This document shows, one piece after another, positions 1 to 10,800 of a DNA stretch of 64,000 nucleotides. Both the position numbers and the translations under genes were made by a program. Within the stretch, counting starts at the first letter, position 1. Each line of letters opens with the position of its first letter. Below the pieces are notes generated by a model, which made no database searches, was not told where the DNA came from, and was given only the letters and a program-made list of their open reading frames with translations. The stretch is from Penium margaritaceum. Its lineage: Eukaryota; Streptophyta; Zygnematophyceae; Desmidiales; Peniaceae. Where the stretch lies: contig SZWC01004737.1 of the NCBI GenBank assembly GCA_023375785.1, positions 46,700 to 110,699 of the forward strand, read 5' to 3'.

Positions 1-153
1 CATCACTACGCGCGGGACTTGGTGGCGAAGGGAGATGCGGCTATTGTGCATTGTGGCACTAAGCGCACGCTCGCCGATGCCATGACCAAGGCACAGCCCA
101 AGGACAGGCACGACGTAAGCTGCATGGAGCTCGGTCTGCGCTGTGAAGTTTAA
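1..153 (+). CDS. Copia polyprotein, C-terminal tail of RNase H (partial)
   Basis: Frame 1 is open from the first base to a TAA at 151-153. The roughly 50 residues start with HHYARDLVAKG and contain TLADAMTKAQP, the counterpart of the LADxLTKxL motif that closes Copia RNase H domains. In this family the domain degrades the RNA strand of the RNA/DNA hybrid during reverse transcription. The stop lies about 40 bp before the polypurine tract, as is usual in Copia elements. What is visible is open; the state of the rest of the element is unknown. Confidence 0.75.
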   Translation, partial: HHYARDLVAKGDAAIVHCGTKRTLADAMTKAQPKDRHDVSCMELGLRCEV

Positions 154-194
154 AATGCTACAGGTTCCAAGGACAGGGCATCAAGGCTGCGGTG

Positions 195-206
195 CAAGGG
201 GGAGAT
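195..206 (+). other. Polypurine tract of the left-edge Copia element
   Basis: The purine-rich stretch CAAGGGGGAGAT lies directly before the TGTTGAC start of the LTR. This is the position of the plus-strand primer in LTR retrotransposons and fixes the element as plus-strand. Confidence 0.8.
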
Positions 207-256
207 TGTTGACATGGTGTGCCCCTTGCCATGAGTGCCGTTGATCGTACTCCCTG

Positions 257-282
257 GTTCGACCACTGAGGAGTGGTCGAAC
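257..282 (+). other. Perfect 11-bp hairpin in LTR
   Basis: GTTCGACCACT (257-267) is followed by a GAGG loop and its exact reverse complement AGTGGTCGAAC (272-282). It lies about 50 bp into the LTR, in what would be U3. The role is unknown; a protein-binding dyad or RNA fold is possible. Confidence 0.8.
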
Positions 283-560
283 ACCTGATCTGACTTTAGA
301 TTTGGATTCCTTGGATTTTTCCATGCAAGATCGAGCTTTGAATTGCTCGATTTGAGTGAGTATTCAGAAAGTTAGCCTAGCCCGAAAAACGGGTGTTGGG
401 TGGGTGGAATCTGGTACCCGTCATAGGTGGCGGGATATTCCACCACCAGGGATCCGAGTTCATTCCTAATGGCCTCCAAATGCACCAGGGGCATGAATGA
501 GGTGAACATAAGGACCTCCTTGACCAGGATGAACTTCTCCTTGACTTCTGGGCGAGGAAA

Positions 561-590
561 GGCGCTTCGACGGGTCATCGTCGAAGCGCC
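561..590 (+). other. Perfect 12-bp hairpin in LTR
   Basis: GGCGCTTCGACG (561-572), a GGTCAT loop, then the exact reverse complement CGTCGAAGCGCC (579-590). The stem is GC-rich and would be stable in RNA. It lies in the middle of the LTR. The role is unknown. Confidence 0.8.
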
Positions 591-930
591 TCCCGTTGCC
601 TAGAGTGCAAGGCCTGGTGGGCGGCTCCACCAAGGGTTACTTCGACGGCCGTAGCAGGGGCTCTACTGCTCCGTTTTGGGCGTGCTTGGATGCGTTGGAA
701 AGCTTAGATCACAGGCTATAAGGATCTGATGTAATCTCACTATGCTAANTAACAAAAACGTGTTTCGATTCAGATCTACTGAATGCGACGTGTTCTGCCC
801 ACTCCTATCCGTGATCCTTGTGCTCCACACTCTTCACCGAAGGTGTCCATTGGCTGCCCAAAATTTGGTAGCGTGCATCACTGAGAGCTAGGCATCCTTG
901 AGGGTGCCTCCACACCCACTAGAGCCAACA

Positions 931-3900
931 GTGACTTGTGTTATGAGGTGTCAAAGTTGACCACACATAGTGACATTCTTTGGTCATAGGCAGTGGCACA
1001 TGCCTACTTTGGTTGGTCATTGTACATGGTAGCCACACCGTGCTACTACTTATTGAAGGTCGCTATACTTGCTGGTTGAAAACTTATCTTCCAAAAACAT
1101 TGTTGGCCCCCCTAACCATTTGTGACTCGTGTTATGGGTTGTGAACGTTGACTACCCATACTGAAAATCGTTGGTCATGGTCAGCGACATATGCCTAGTT
1201 TGGTTGTTTGGTGTGCATAGTAGCCACACCGTGCCACTACGTATTGAAGTTCTTTGTCCTTTCCTGTCAATACATCGGGTTACCAAACCATTGTCTCTCC
1301 CTCTGACCATTTGTGAATCGTGTTATGAGTTGTCAATGTTGACCACACAAAGTGGACTTCTTTGGTCATGGCCAGTGACGTATGCATCCTTTGGTTGGTC
1401 AATGTGCACGGTAGCTACACGGTGCCACTACTTGTTGAAGGTTTTCGTACTTGCTAGTTGATAACTAGTGTTCCAAACCCATTTTCCCCCTCTGAAAATC
1501 TGTGAGTCGTGTTATGAGTTTTCAACATTGACCACACACCGTGAAATTCTTTTGGTCAAGGTTAGTGGCATATGCATACTTTAGTTTGTCACTCTACATG
1601 GTTGCCTCGCCATGTCACTACGTAGTGAAGCTTCTTGTGCATTTTAGTTGATAGCCAATGTTCTCAAACCATTGTTACCACCTCTGACTATCTTTGACTC
1701 TTAATGTGAGCTGCCAGCGTTGACCACATGAAGTGAAATTCTTTGATCATGGTCAGTGACATATGCATATATGGTTGGTCACTATGCATGGTAGGCACAC
1801 TGTTCCACTACATATTGAAGGTCTTTGTACTTGCTAATCAAGAACTAGTATTAAGAAACCATTGTTTCCCCCTCTGACCATTTGTGAATTGTGTTATGAG
1901 TTGTCAAGGTTGACCACACATAGTGACATTCTTTGGTCATGGTCAGTGACACATGCCTACTTTGGTTGGTCATTGTACATGGTAGTCACACTCTGCCACT
2001 ACCAATTGGAGGTCCTTGTGCTTGCTAGTTGATACCTGGTGTTCCCAAACCATTGTTTTCCCCTCTGACCATTTGTGACTCGTGTTATGAGTTGTCAACG
2101 TTGACCACACAGATCGGATTTCTTTGGTCAAAGGCACTACATATGCCTAATTTGGACGGTCATTATGCATGGTAGCCACACCGTGCTACTACTTATTGAA
2201 GGTCGTTGTACTTGCGAGTTGAAAACTAATATGACAAAACCATTGTTTTCCCCTCTCTCCATTTTTGACTCGTGTTATGGGTTGTGAACGGTGACCACCC
2301 ATACTGAACTTCGTTGGTCATGGTCAGTGACATATGCCTAGCTTGGTTGTTCGGTGTGCATAGTAGGCACAACGTGCCACTATGTGTTGAAGTTCTTCTT
2401 CCTTTCTAGTCGATACCTAGGGTTCCCAAACCATTGTCTCTCTCTCTGACCATTTGTGTCTTGTGTTATGAGTTGTCAATGTTCACCACACATAGTGGAC
2501 TTGTTTTGTCATTGTAAGTGACATATGCATCCTTTGGTTGGTCACTGTGCACGCTAGCCACACCGTGCCACTACTTGTTGAAGGTCTTTGTATTTGATAG
2601 TTGATAACTAGTGTTCCCAACCCATTGTTTCCCCCCGTGACCATTTGTGACTCGTGTTATGAGTTTTCCACGTTGACCACATACTGTGAAATTGTTTTGG
2701 TAATGGTTAGTGGCATATGCCTACTTTAGTTTGTCACTGTACATGATTGCCACGCTGTGTCACTACGTACTGAAAGTCTTTGTGCTTTTGTGTTGATACT
2801 CAATGTTCCCAAACCATTGTTACCCCCTGTGACTACCTGCGACTCTTGTTGTGAGTTGTCATCGTTGACGACATGAAGTGAAATTCTTTGGTCATCGCCA
2901 GTGACAGATGCATACTTTGGTTGGTCACTGTGCATGGTAGCGACACTGTGCGACCCCATATTGAAGGTCTTTGTACCTGCTAATCAATAACAAGTATTCA
3001 CATACCATTGTTTTCCCCTCTGACCATTTGTGAGTTGTGTTATGAGCTGTTAAAGTTGATCACATATAGTGACATTCTTTAGTCATTGTACATGGTAGCC
3101 ACGCCGTGCCCCTACTTGTTGAAGGTCCTTGTACTTGCTAGTTGATACCTGGTGTTCCCAAACCATTGTTTCCCCCTCTGACCATTTGTGACTCGTATCA
3201 AGAGTTGTCAACGTTGACCACACACTTTGGTCAGTCATTGTGCATGGTAACTTCGCCGTGCTACTACTTATTGAAGGTCATTGTACTTGCTATTTGAAAA
3301 CTATATTCTCTAAAAACATTGTTTCCCCCTTTGATCATTTGTGACTCATGTTATGGGTTGTGAACGTTGACGACCCATACTGAAAATCGTTGGTCATGGT
3401 CAGTGACATATGCCTAGTTTGGTTGTTTGGTGTGCATAGTAGCCACGTGGTGCCACTATGTATTGAAGTTCTTTCTCCTTTCTAGTGGATACATTGGATT
3501 GCCAAACCATTGTCTCTCCCTCTGACCATTTGTGACTCTTGTTATGTGTTGCCAATGTTGACCACACATAGTGGACTTCTATGATCTATGTCAGTGACGT
3601 ATGCATCCTTTGGTTGGTCACTGTGCTTGCTAGCCACACCGTGCCACTACTTGTTGAAGGTTTTTGCACTTGCTAGTTGATAACTAGTATTCCCACCCCA
3701 TTGTTTCCCCCTTTGACCATCTGTGACTCGTGTTATGACTTTTCAATGTTGACCACACACTGTGAAATTCTTTTGGTTATGGGTATGGCGTTTGCCTACT
3801 TTGGTTTATCACTGTACATGGTTGCCACGCCGTGTCACTACGTACTGAAGGTCGTTGTGCTTTCTAGTTGATAGCCAGTGTTTCCAAACCATTGTTACCT

Positions 3901-4513
3901 CCTCTGACTATTTGTGACTATTGTTGTGAGTTGTCAATGTTGACCACATGAAGTAAAATTATTTGGTCATGATCAGTGACTCGTGTTATGATTTTTTAAT
4001 GTTGAGCACACACTTTGACATTCGTTTGGTCATGGTTAGTGGCATATGCCTGCTTTGGTTGGTCACTCTACATGGTTGCCACACCGTGTCACTACGTACT
4101 GAATGTCTTTGTGCTTTCTTGTTGATAACCGGTGTTCCCAAACCATTGTTACCCTCTCTGACTATCTGTGACTCTTGTTGTGAGTTGTCAACATTGACCA
4201 CATGAAGTGAAATTCTTTGATCATGGTCACTAACATATGGATACTTTGGTTGGTCACTGTGCATGGTAGCCACACTGTGCCACTACATATTGAAGGTCTT
4301 TGTTGTTGCAAATCGATAACTAGTATTCACAAACCATTGCTTCCCCCTCTGACCATTTCTGACTCGTGTTATGAGCTGTCAAATTTTACCACACATAGGG
4401 ACATTCTTTGGTCATGGTTTGTGACACATGCCTACTTCGGTTGGTCATTGTACATGGTAGCCATAGCGTGCCACTACTCATTGAAGGTCCCATTGCTTGC
4501 TAATTGATAGCTA
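931..4513. repeat. 191-bp satellite, hexameric HOR, block 1
   Basis: About 19 monomers in the A-F order, starting part-way through an F monomer and ending in F at element E1. B-type markers (CCTAGTTTGGTTGTT) lie near 1192, 2336 and 3412. Two irregularities: a shortened F near 3060-3110, and an E monomer that jumps into D at about 3980. Diagnostic variants from about 1.9 kb onward recur about 15.09 kb to the right. Short open frames across the block follow from the repeat and are not genes. Confidence 0.93.
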
Positions 4514-5106
4514 TTTCAGATGAATGCAAGGAATGGGGGCGGCAAGAGCAGAAGCAAGCAGAAGCTATGGATCATGCAGGAGCTTGGCAGCGAAGTGACG
4601 GAAGCAGAAAGGTGAGTGCAGGCCCATGAAGTTAGTCGCAGACCCTTGAGAGAGGCGAGGCGCTGGGGCCCTGAGGTAGGCAGGAGGAAAGGAGAGCAAA
4701 GCGAGTGACGCGATGATGTTGAGCAAAGGACCAAAGGTGACGATGCAAAGAGCTGCGAGGAGAGAGTGGTGGGCGAGAGACGGTAGGAGCGAGCAGAGCG
4801 AGACCACAGCGGCGAAGCCTCGAAACCAAAGGGAACATGATGAACAGAACTGTTCTGGTTAGCTTGAGGGAATGAACATGCTTGGTATAAAAAGACACAA
4901 CAGGACAAACAAGCAGAGCAACGGCTTCTTTCCGCTAGCCCGACGCGGTTGACAAGTGTCAATTGATTAGGGGATGAGTTCATGCTAGGGTCCGAACGGT
5001 CGAGTGACTGGAGAGTCGTTGGTCAAGGTGGCTCAGTCGTTGGACTTGAACCGTTATTGAGACCGAGATTGATGTTTTCATCTCTTGTCAAGGCTTCATT
5101 GCAACA
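4514..5106 (-). repeat. E1 3' LTR (left copy, 593 bp)
   Basis: Direct repeat of 7285-7877. Read on the minus strand it begins TGTTGCAATGAAGCC just after the polypurine tract. On the plus strand it carries GGTATAAAAAG near 4885. It resembles the left LTR of E2 more than its own partner. Confidence 0.9.
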
Positions 5107-5728
5107 CCCCCCTTGAAGCTTGACAAGAGGTAAGAAGGCAAGGGGAACGGTCAGTAGTAACGCTCCCAGTATTCCACCCCATTAGAGGATGTGGGAGATT
5201 GCGGAGTGCGAGGCCGTTCTTCAATGGCTCAAAGTTCTGCTTCTTCCTCCATTCTCCTGTGATCTTTGATGAAGGGTTGCAGCTGAAATCAGCACTCCTC
5301 CAGAAGTTCACTATATGGAGGAGGGTCCAGAGCGGCCGGACGGGGGTCAAGGTATTATGCTCCTCTGTTGAACAGTAGTCCATGAGAGCGTGGATAGTCC
5401 GGAAGACAGCCTGATGACGGTGTGCCGCAATAATGGGGTGGAACTCGGCGGAAGTGCTCCTGTAGAGAAGACCTCGCAGTTGAGTTTGGGCAATGCCATA
5501 CTCACGTCTTCTTCGTGCTGTTGTGCGGGCTTCTCTTATTCCATTGTTTTGCAGTACGTCAAGGAGGTTGTATCCATACATGTCCAAGGTGGCGATTTCA
5601 CGTCGCATTTGTCGACGCCATCGTTCACAGTTGTGACTCCCATGGAGTGCGAAGCAAAGTGGAGCAATGTTATCGGTTAGGGAGGCGACCTCATTGTAGA
5701 GCAGGATGGTGCATCCTTGCTCTTCCAT
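5096..5728 (-). CDS. Open frame of unknown function in E1, next to the polypurine tract
   Basis: A 210-codon minus-strand frame starts MEEQGCTILLYNEVAS and runs through the polypurine tract a few bases into the LTR. I recognise no domain. Residues around YGYNLLDVLQ, REYGIAQTQL and HPIIAAHRHQAVF recur in the matching part of E2 (about 20190-20820), E3 (about 33250-33900) and E4 (about 36160-36790), where the frame is broken. The composition looks more protein-like than the Pro/Ser/His-rich shadow frames elsewhere in E. It could be a relic of a gag-like gene, a captured host exon, or chance. Confidence 0.3.
   Translation of the reverse strand: MEEQGCTILLYNEVASLTDNIAPLCFALHGSHNCERWRRQMRREIATLDMYGYNLLDVLQNNGIREARTTARRRREYGIAQTQLRGLLYRSTSAEFHPIIAAHRHQAVFRTIHALMDYCSTEEHNTLTPVRPLWTLLHIVNFWRSADFSCNPSSKITGEWRKKQNFEPLKNGLALRNLPHPLMGWNTGSVTTDRSPCLLTSCQASRGVLQ
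5107..5121 (-). other. E1 polypurine tract
   Basis: On the minus strand AAGCTTCAAGGGGGG directly precedes the TGTTG start of the LTR. The same tract borders the E2, E3 and E4 LTRs. Confidence 0.8.
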
Positions 5729-5914
5729 AGAGGAGGAGGAGAGCTTCAGCGGGGAGAATGAAGTGCCATGAAGAGGACGGTAGGTGCTGATGAGGGAGAA
5801 GTGACGACCAGAATCTTGAAGGTGATCAGATATTGCAGAGGGGTCACAACATAGAAATGGCGGTGCAACTGAGCAAATAATGAAGGCGGATTATGGCAGA
5901 GGAATGCTGAGCGG

Positions 5915-6300
5915 AGGAGTGGGCGCAGGGGCAAAACCACGTGCGCTGCTGTGATAGACGGATAGAATGCGGCAAGGAGAAGGCGGTTGCAAACACGCCG
6001 CGAGAAATCTGCTGCCGGCATGGATGCAGGCTGCTACGAAGCGGGCAGCCAGCTCGTGCAGGTTCGTGTGCTGGCCACACATGCTGATGATAAGCGAGCA
6101 GAAATAGGTAAATTTGGAGTGGGCGGAGGGGCGAAACCACGTACGCTGCGGAAGTTTCGGCATGGGTGTAGGTTGTCCCTGAACGGGCGATGCGACGGGG
6201 CGGGTCCTTGTGCCGAGCGAAAGATTGAACGATGACGATGGAAAAGAGGAGACAGTTGCTGGCTGAGTGGGCGCAGGGTTGGAACCACGTGCGCTGATGA
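5915..6300 (-). repeat. E1 internal CACGTG modules (3 copies)
   Basis: A motif of about 30 bp, GTGGGCGCAGGGGC followed by RAAACCACGTGCGCTG on the plus strand, begins near 5919, 6118 and 6267. In the longer form it continues into a GCGGAAGTTTCGG...GTCCTTGTGCCGAGC segment of about 100 bp. E3 and E4 carry four copies. The core CCACGTG is a G-box-type palindrome. Confidence 0.75.
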
Positions 6301-6574
6301 AGAGGGCTGATGCGGAGGCTACGCGGACGATGCAGATGATGATGGGCAACGCGACGAAGGCTGATGAGGCAGAGTTGAAGCAGGAGGCTGAGGGGCGAAG
6401 ACAACAGAGGAAGATGAAGATGAAGATGACGCGCAGATGAGGAGGGGGAAGACTGATGAAGATGAGGACGTGGCAGAGGCAGAGGATGGAGGTCGCGTCA
6501 CGCAGAAGATGGCAAGAAGGGAGGCGGCGCAGTTGTGAGCGCGAGTGAGGCGGCCAAGTACTCTGCTTCCAGGA

Positions 6575-6800
6575 GAGTGACGGCTTGTTCCCCAGTTGGC
6601 CCGAGACCGACGGGCAGGAAGGCTGACGGTGTCCGGTGTCCTCACGGTGAGAGGAATTTGGCTGCAGCAACGGAAGTCATGTGGCAAGCAGGGACACTGG
6701 TTTGCTGATTTCAGGAGAGTGACGGCTTGTTCCCCAGCTGGCTCGCAATGGGAGCAGGAAGACTGGTGGTGTCCGATGTCCTGATGACGAGAGTTACACT
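6575..6800 (-). repeat. E1 internal tandem segment (GGAGAGTGACGGCTTGTTCC)
   Basis: A segment of about 135 bp that begins GGAGAGTGACGGCTTGTTCC and runs to a GTGTCCGATGTCC-like end occurs twice in tandem, starting near 6575 and 6713. The same pair is present in E2, E3 and E4. Diverged single copies occur in E5 near 47600 and 48630. Confidence 0.7.
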
Positions 6801-7272
6801 GTTGCTGCTGACAACGTGAGAAGGCGGTGCGAGGATGCGGCTCCTGAGGAATAAAGCATAGGAGCTCAGGAGGTTGAGGCTGATGCAATAGGGCTGGCTG
6901 ATGAGGGGAGGTGAGGAAGACGGAGGCACTTGCGGTGGCTGAGGTGATGATAGGTAGCAGAAGCGGATGGCAGGAAGCTTCTCAGAAGTTGACAGTAAGC
7001 GGAGGCTTGGGAGCTGCTTGCGGCTATTTTGGACAACAGGTCACCAACTGTCTACCATGGGTGCGGAATGGGTGCAGGGCTTTCTCAGGGTGACGAGACA
7101 TTTGTTTAGCGCGAGGAGCACTTCAAGCGCACCTGCTGATGCTTGCTGCTGATGAAGCAGAGAAGTGCAAAGTGGTGGTGATGGCAGTGGAGGAGTGCAG
7201 ATTCGAGAGGGGAAGTAATGATGGCAGCATATTGATGACTTTGTCACGGGGCACCAGGTGATGTCACCTGAT

Positions 7273-7284
7273 GCTCTGATACCG
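7273..7284 (-). other. E1 primer binding site (initiator tRNA-Met)
   Basis: Read on the minus strand it is CGGTATCAGAGC, one base off TGGTATCAGAGC, the complement of the plant initiator tRNA-Met 3' end. It directly follows the 5' LTR and sets the orientation. Confidence 0.85.
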
Positions 7285-7877
7285 TATCACAAGAATGCAA
7301 GGAATGGGGGCGGCAAAAGCAGAAGCAAGCAGAAGCAATGGATCATGCAGGAGCTTGGTAGCAAAGTGACGGAAGCGAAAAGGTGAGTACAAGCCCACGA
7401 AGTTAGTCGCAGAGCCTTGAGAGAGGTGAGGCGCCGAGGCTCCGAGGTAGGCAGGAGGAGAGGAGAGCAAAGCGAGTGACGTGATGAGGTTGAGCGAAGG
7501 ACCAAAGGTGACGAAGCAAAGAGCTGCGAGAAGAGAGTGGTGAGCAAAAGACGGTAGGAGCCAGCAGAGCAAGAGCACGAGGGCCAAGCCGCAAAACCAA
7601 AGGGAGCAGGATGAACATAACTGTTCAGGTTAGCTCAAGGGAATGAACATCCTTGGCATAAACAGACACAACAGAACAAACAAGCAAAGCAACAGCTTCT
7701 TTCCACTAGCCGGACGCAGGTCACAGGTGTCACTTTATTTGGGGATGACTTGACGGTAGGGTCTAAACGATTGAGTGACAGGAGAGCCGTTGGTAAAGGT
7801 GGCTCAGTCGTTGGACTTGAACTGTTATTGAGACCAGGATTGATACATTCAATTCTTGTCAAGGCTTCATTCTAACA
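7285..7877 (-). repeat. E1 5' LTR (right copy, 593 bp)
   Basis: Same length as the left copy. It is bounded by the primer site on the left and satellite on the right, and is closer to the right LTR of E2 than to the left LTR of E1. Confidence 0.9.
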
Positions 7878-10800
7878 ACTTGGTGTTCCCAAGCCATTGT
7901 TTCCCCCTCTGACCATTTGTGACTCATATTATAGGTTGTCAACGTTGACCACACACAGCGGATTTCTTTGGTCAAAGACAGTACATATGCCTACTTTGGT
8001 CGGTCGTTGTGCATGGTAGCCACACCGTGCTACTACTTATTGAAGGTCGTTGTACTTGCTACTTGAAAACTAATACTCCAAAACCATTGTTTCCCCCAGT
8101 GACCACTTGTGACTTGTGTTATGGGTTGTGAAGGTTGATCACCCATACTAAAATTCTTTGTTCAGGGTTAGTAACATATGCCTAGTTTGGTTGTTCGGTG
8201 TGCATAGTCCCCACACCGTGCCACTACGTATTGAAGTTATTTGTCCTTTCTAGTTGATACATAGGGTTCCCGGACCACTGTCTATCCCTTTGACCATTTG
8301 TGACTCATGTTATGAGTTGTCAATGATGACCAAACATATTGGAAGTCATTGGTCGTAGTCAGTGACATATGCACCCTTTGGTTGGTCACTGTGCACGCTA
8401 GCCACACCGTGCCACTACTTGTTGAAGGTGTTCGTACTTGCTAGTTGATAACTAGTGTTCGCAACCCATTATTTCCCCCTCTGATCATGTGTGACTCGTG
8501 TTTTGAGTTTTCAACGGTGACCACACAAGGTGAAATTCTTGAAGTCATGGTTAGTTGCATATGCCTACTTTGGTTTGTCACTATACATGGTTGCCACGCC
8601 GTGTCACTACGTACTAAAGCTCTTTGTGCTTTCTGGTTGTTAGCCAGTGTTCCCAAACCAATGTTACCCCTTCTGACTATATGTGACTCTTGTTGTAAGC
8701 TGTCGGCGTTGACCACGTGAAGTGAAATTCTTTGGTCATGGTCAGTGACATATTCATACTTTGGTTGGTCACTGTGAATGGTAGCCACACTGTGCTACTA
8801 CATATTGAAGGTCTTTGTACTTGCTAATCAATAACTAGTATTCACAAATCATTGTTTCCCCCTCTGACCATTTGTGACTCCTGTTATGAGTTGTCAAAGT
8901 TGACCACACATAGTGACATTCCTTGGTTATGGTCAGTGACAAATGCCTACTTTGGTTGGTCATTGTACATGGTATCCACAACGTTCCACTACTTATTGAA
9001 GGTCCTTGTGCTTGCTAGTTGATACCTGGGGTTCCCATACCAGTGTTTCCCTCTCAGACCATTTATGACCCGTATTATGAAAGGTCAACATTGACCACAC
9101 ACAGCGGATTTCTTTGATCAAAGGCAGTGCATATGCGTACTTTGGTCGGTCATTATACATGGTAGCCACACCGTGCTACAGCATTTTGAGGGTCTTTGTA
9201 CTTTCTAGTTGAAAAATAATATTCCAAAACTATTGTTTCCCCCTCTGACCATTTGTGACTCGTTATGGGTTGTGAACGTTGACTATCCATACGGAAATTC
9301 TTTGGTGATGGTCTGTGACATATGCCTAGTTTGGTTATTCAGTGTGCATAGTAGCCACAACGTGCCACTATGTATTGAAGTTATTTGTCCTTTCTAGTCA
9401 ATACATAGGGTTCCCAAACCATTATCTCTCCCTCTGACCATTTGTGACTCCTGTTATGAGCTATCAATGTTGACCACACATATGGACTTCTTTGGTCATA
9501 GTCAGTGACGTATGCATCCTTTGGTTGGTCATTGTGCATGCTAGCCACACCGTGCCACTACTTGTTGAAGGACTTTGTGCTTGGTACTTTATAACTAATG
9601 TTCCCAATCCATTGTTTCCCCCTTTGACAATTTTTGACTCGTGTTGTGACTTTTAAACGTTGAGCACACACTGTGAATTCTTTTGGTCATGGTGTGTGGC
9701 TTATGCCTACTTTGGTTTGTCACTGTACATAGTTGCCACGCAGTGTCACTACGTACTGAAGGTCTTTGTACTTTCTAGTTGATAGACAGTACTTCCAAAC
9801 CATTGCTATCCCCTCTGACTATCTCTGAATCTTGTTGAGTTATCACCGTTGACCACATGAAGTCAAATGCTTTGGTCATGGTCCATGACATGTGCATTTT
9901 CTAGTTGGTCACTGTGCATGGTAGCCACACTGTACCACTACATATTGAAGGTCTTTGTACTTGCTAATCAATAACAAGTATTCACAATCCATTGTTTCCC
10001 CCTCTGACCATTTGTGACTCGTGTTATGATTTGTCAACATTGACCACACATAGTGACATTCTTTGGTCATGGTCAGTGACACATGCCTCCTTTGGTTGGT
10101 CATTGTACATGGTAGCCACAGCGTACCACTACTTGTTCAAGGTCCCTGTGCTTTCTAGTTGATACCTGGTGTTCCCAAACCATTGTTTCCCCCTCTGACC
10201 ATTTGTGACTCATATTATGAGTTGTCAACGTTGACCACAAACAGCGGATTTCTTTGGTCAAGGGCAGTACATATACCTACTTTGGTCAGTCATTGTACAT
10301 GGTAGCCACACCGTGCTACTACTAATTGAAGGTCCTTGTACTTGCTAGTTAAAAACTTAACTTCCAAAACCATTGTTTTCCCCTCTGACCATTTGTGCCT
10401 TGTGTTATGGGTTGTGAACGCTGACTAGCCATATTGAATTTCTTTGGTCATGGTCAGTGACATATGCCTAGTTTGGTTGTTTGGTGTGCATAGTAGCCAC
10501 ACTGTGCCACTACGTATTGAAGTTCTTTGTCCGTTCTAGTCAATACATAGGGTTCATAAACCATTGTCTCTCCCTCTAACCATTTGTGATTCCTTTTATG
10601 AGCTGTCAATGTTGACCACACATAGTGGACTTCTTTTGTCATAGTTAGTGACATATGCATCCTTTGGTTGGTCACTGTGCATGCTAGGCACACAATGCCA
10701 CTACTTGTTAAAGTTTTTTGTGATTGCTAGGTTATAACTAGCGTTCCCAACCCATTGTTCCCCCTCTGACCATTTTTGACTTGTTTCATGACTGTAAAAC

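Larger units (their letters stand above)
1..930 (+). mobile_element. Copia LTR retrotransposon, 3' end only (cut by window edge)
   Basis: The window opens inside a plus-strand Copia element: the end of RNase H, a polypurine tract, then one LTR that begins TGTTG and ends CAACA. Satellite resumes directly at 931 with GTGAC, the likely right-hand copy of a 5-bp target-site duplication; the left copy lies outside the window. The element sits in an F-type satellite monomer. Its LTR is unlike those of the other elements here. One undetermined base (n) lies at about 749. Age cannot be judged because only one LTR is visible. Confidence 0.88.
207..930 (+). repeat. 3' LTR of the left-edge Copia element (724 bp)
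   Basis: Bounded by the short inverted ends TGTTG and CAACA, preceded by the polypurine tract and followed by satellite. It holds two perfect hairpins (257-282 and 561-590) listed separately. A CTATAAGG at about 716 is a possible TATA-like sequence. No open frame in it looks like a gene. Confidence 0.85.
4514..7877 (-). mobile_element. E1: non-autonomous Copia-like LTR element (LARD-type), minus strand
   Basis: It is 3,364 bp with two 593-bp LTRs and a 2,178-bp GC-rich internal region. Orientation comes from a plant initiator-tRNA-Met-type primer site next to the right LTR and a polypurine tract next to the left LTR, both on the minus strand. No gag, protease, integrase or RT is recognisable, so it must have moved with proteins from another element. 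Flanks are AGCTA (4509-4513) and ACTTG (7878-7882), degraded copies of the AGCTG TSD seen at E2. The two LTRs differ at roughly 15% of sites in one 138-base stretch compared by eye (from 4731), so the insertion is old. Confidence 0.9.

Noticed and set aside
372-578. A 68-codon minus-strand frame in the left-edge LTR.
   Set aside because: Short, antisense to the element, begins within a hairpin, and has no similarity that I recognise.
749-749. An undetermined base.
   Set aside because: A single n in the LTR; a sequencing or assembly ambiguity and not a feature.
931-4513. CRISPR-like regular repetition.
   Set aside because: The repeat is head-to-tail with no unique spacers, the unit is 191 bp, and the setting is a nuclear genome with LTR elements.
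4516-4983. Overlapping open frames of 80-155 codons within each E LTR.
   Set aside because: They are inside LTRs, occur in two frames at once, and have no recognisable product; they are shadows of GC-rich sequence.
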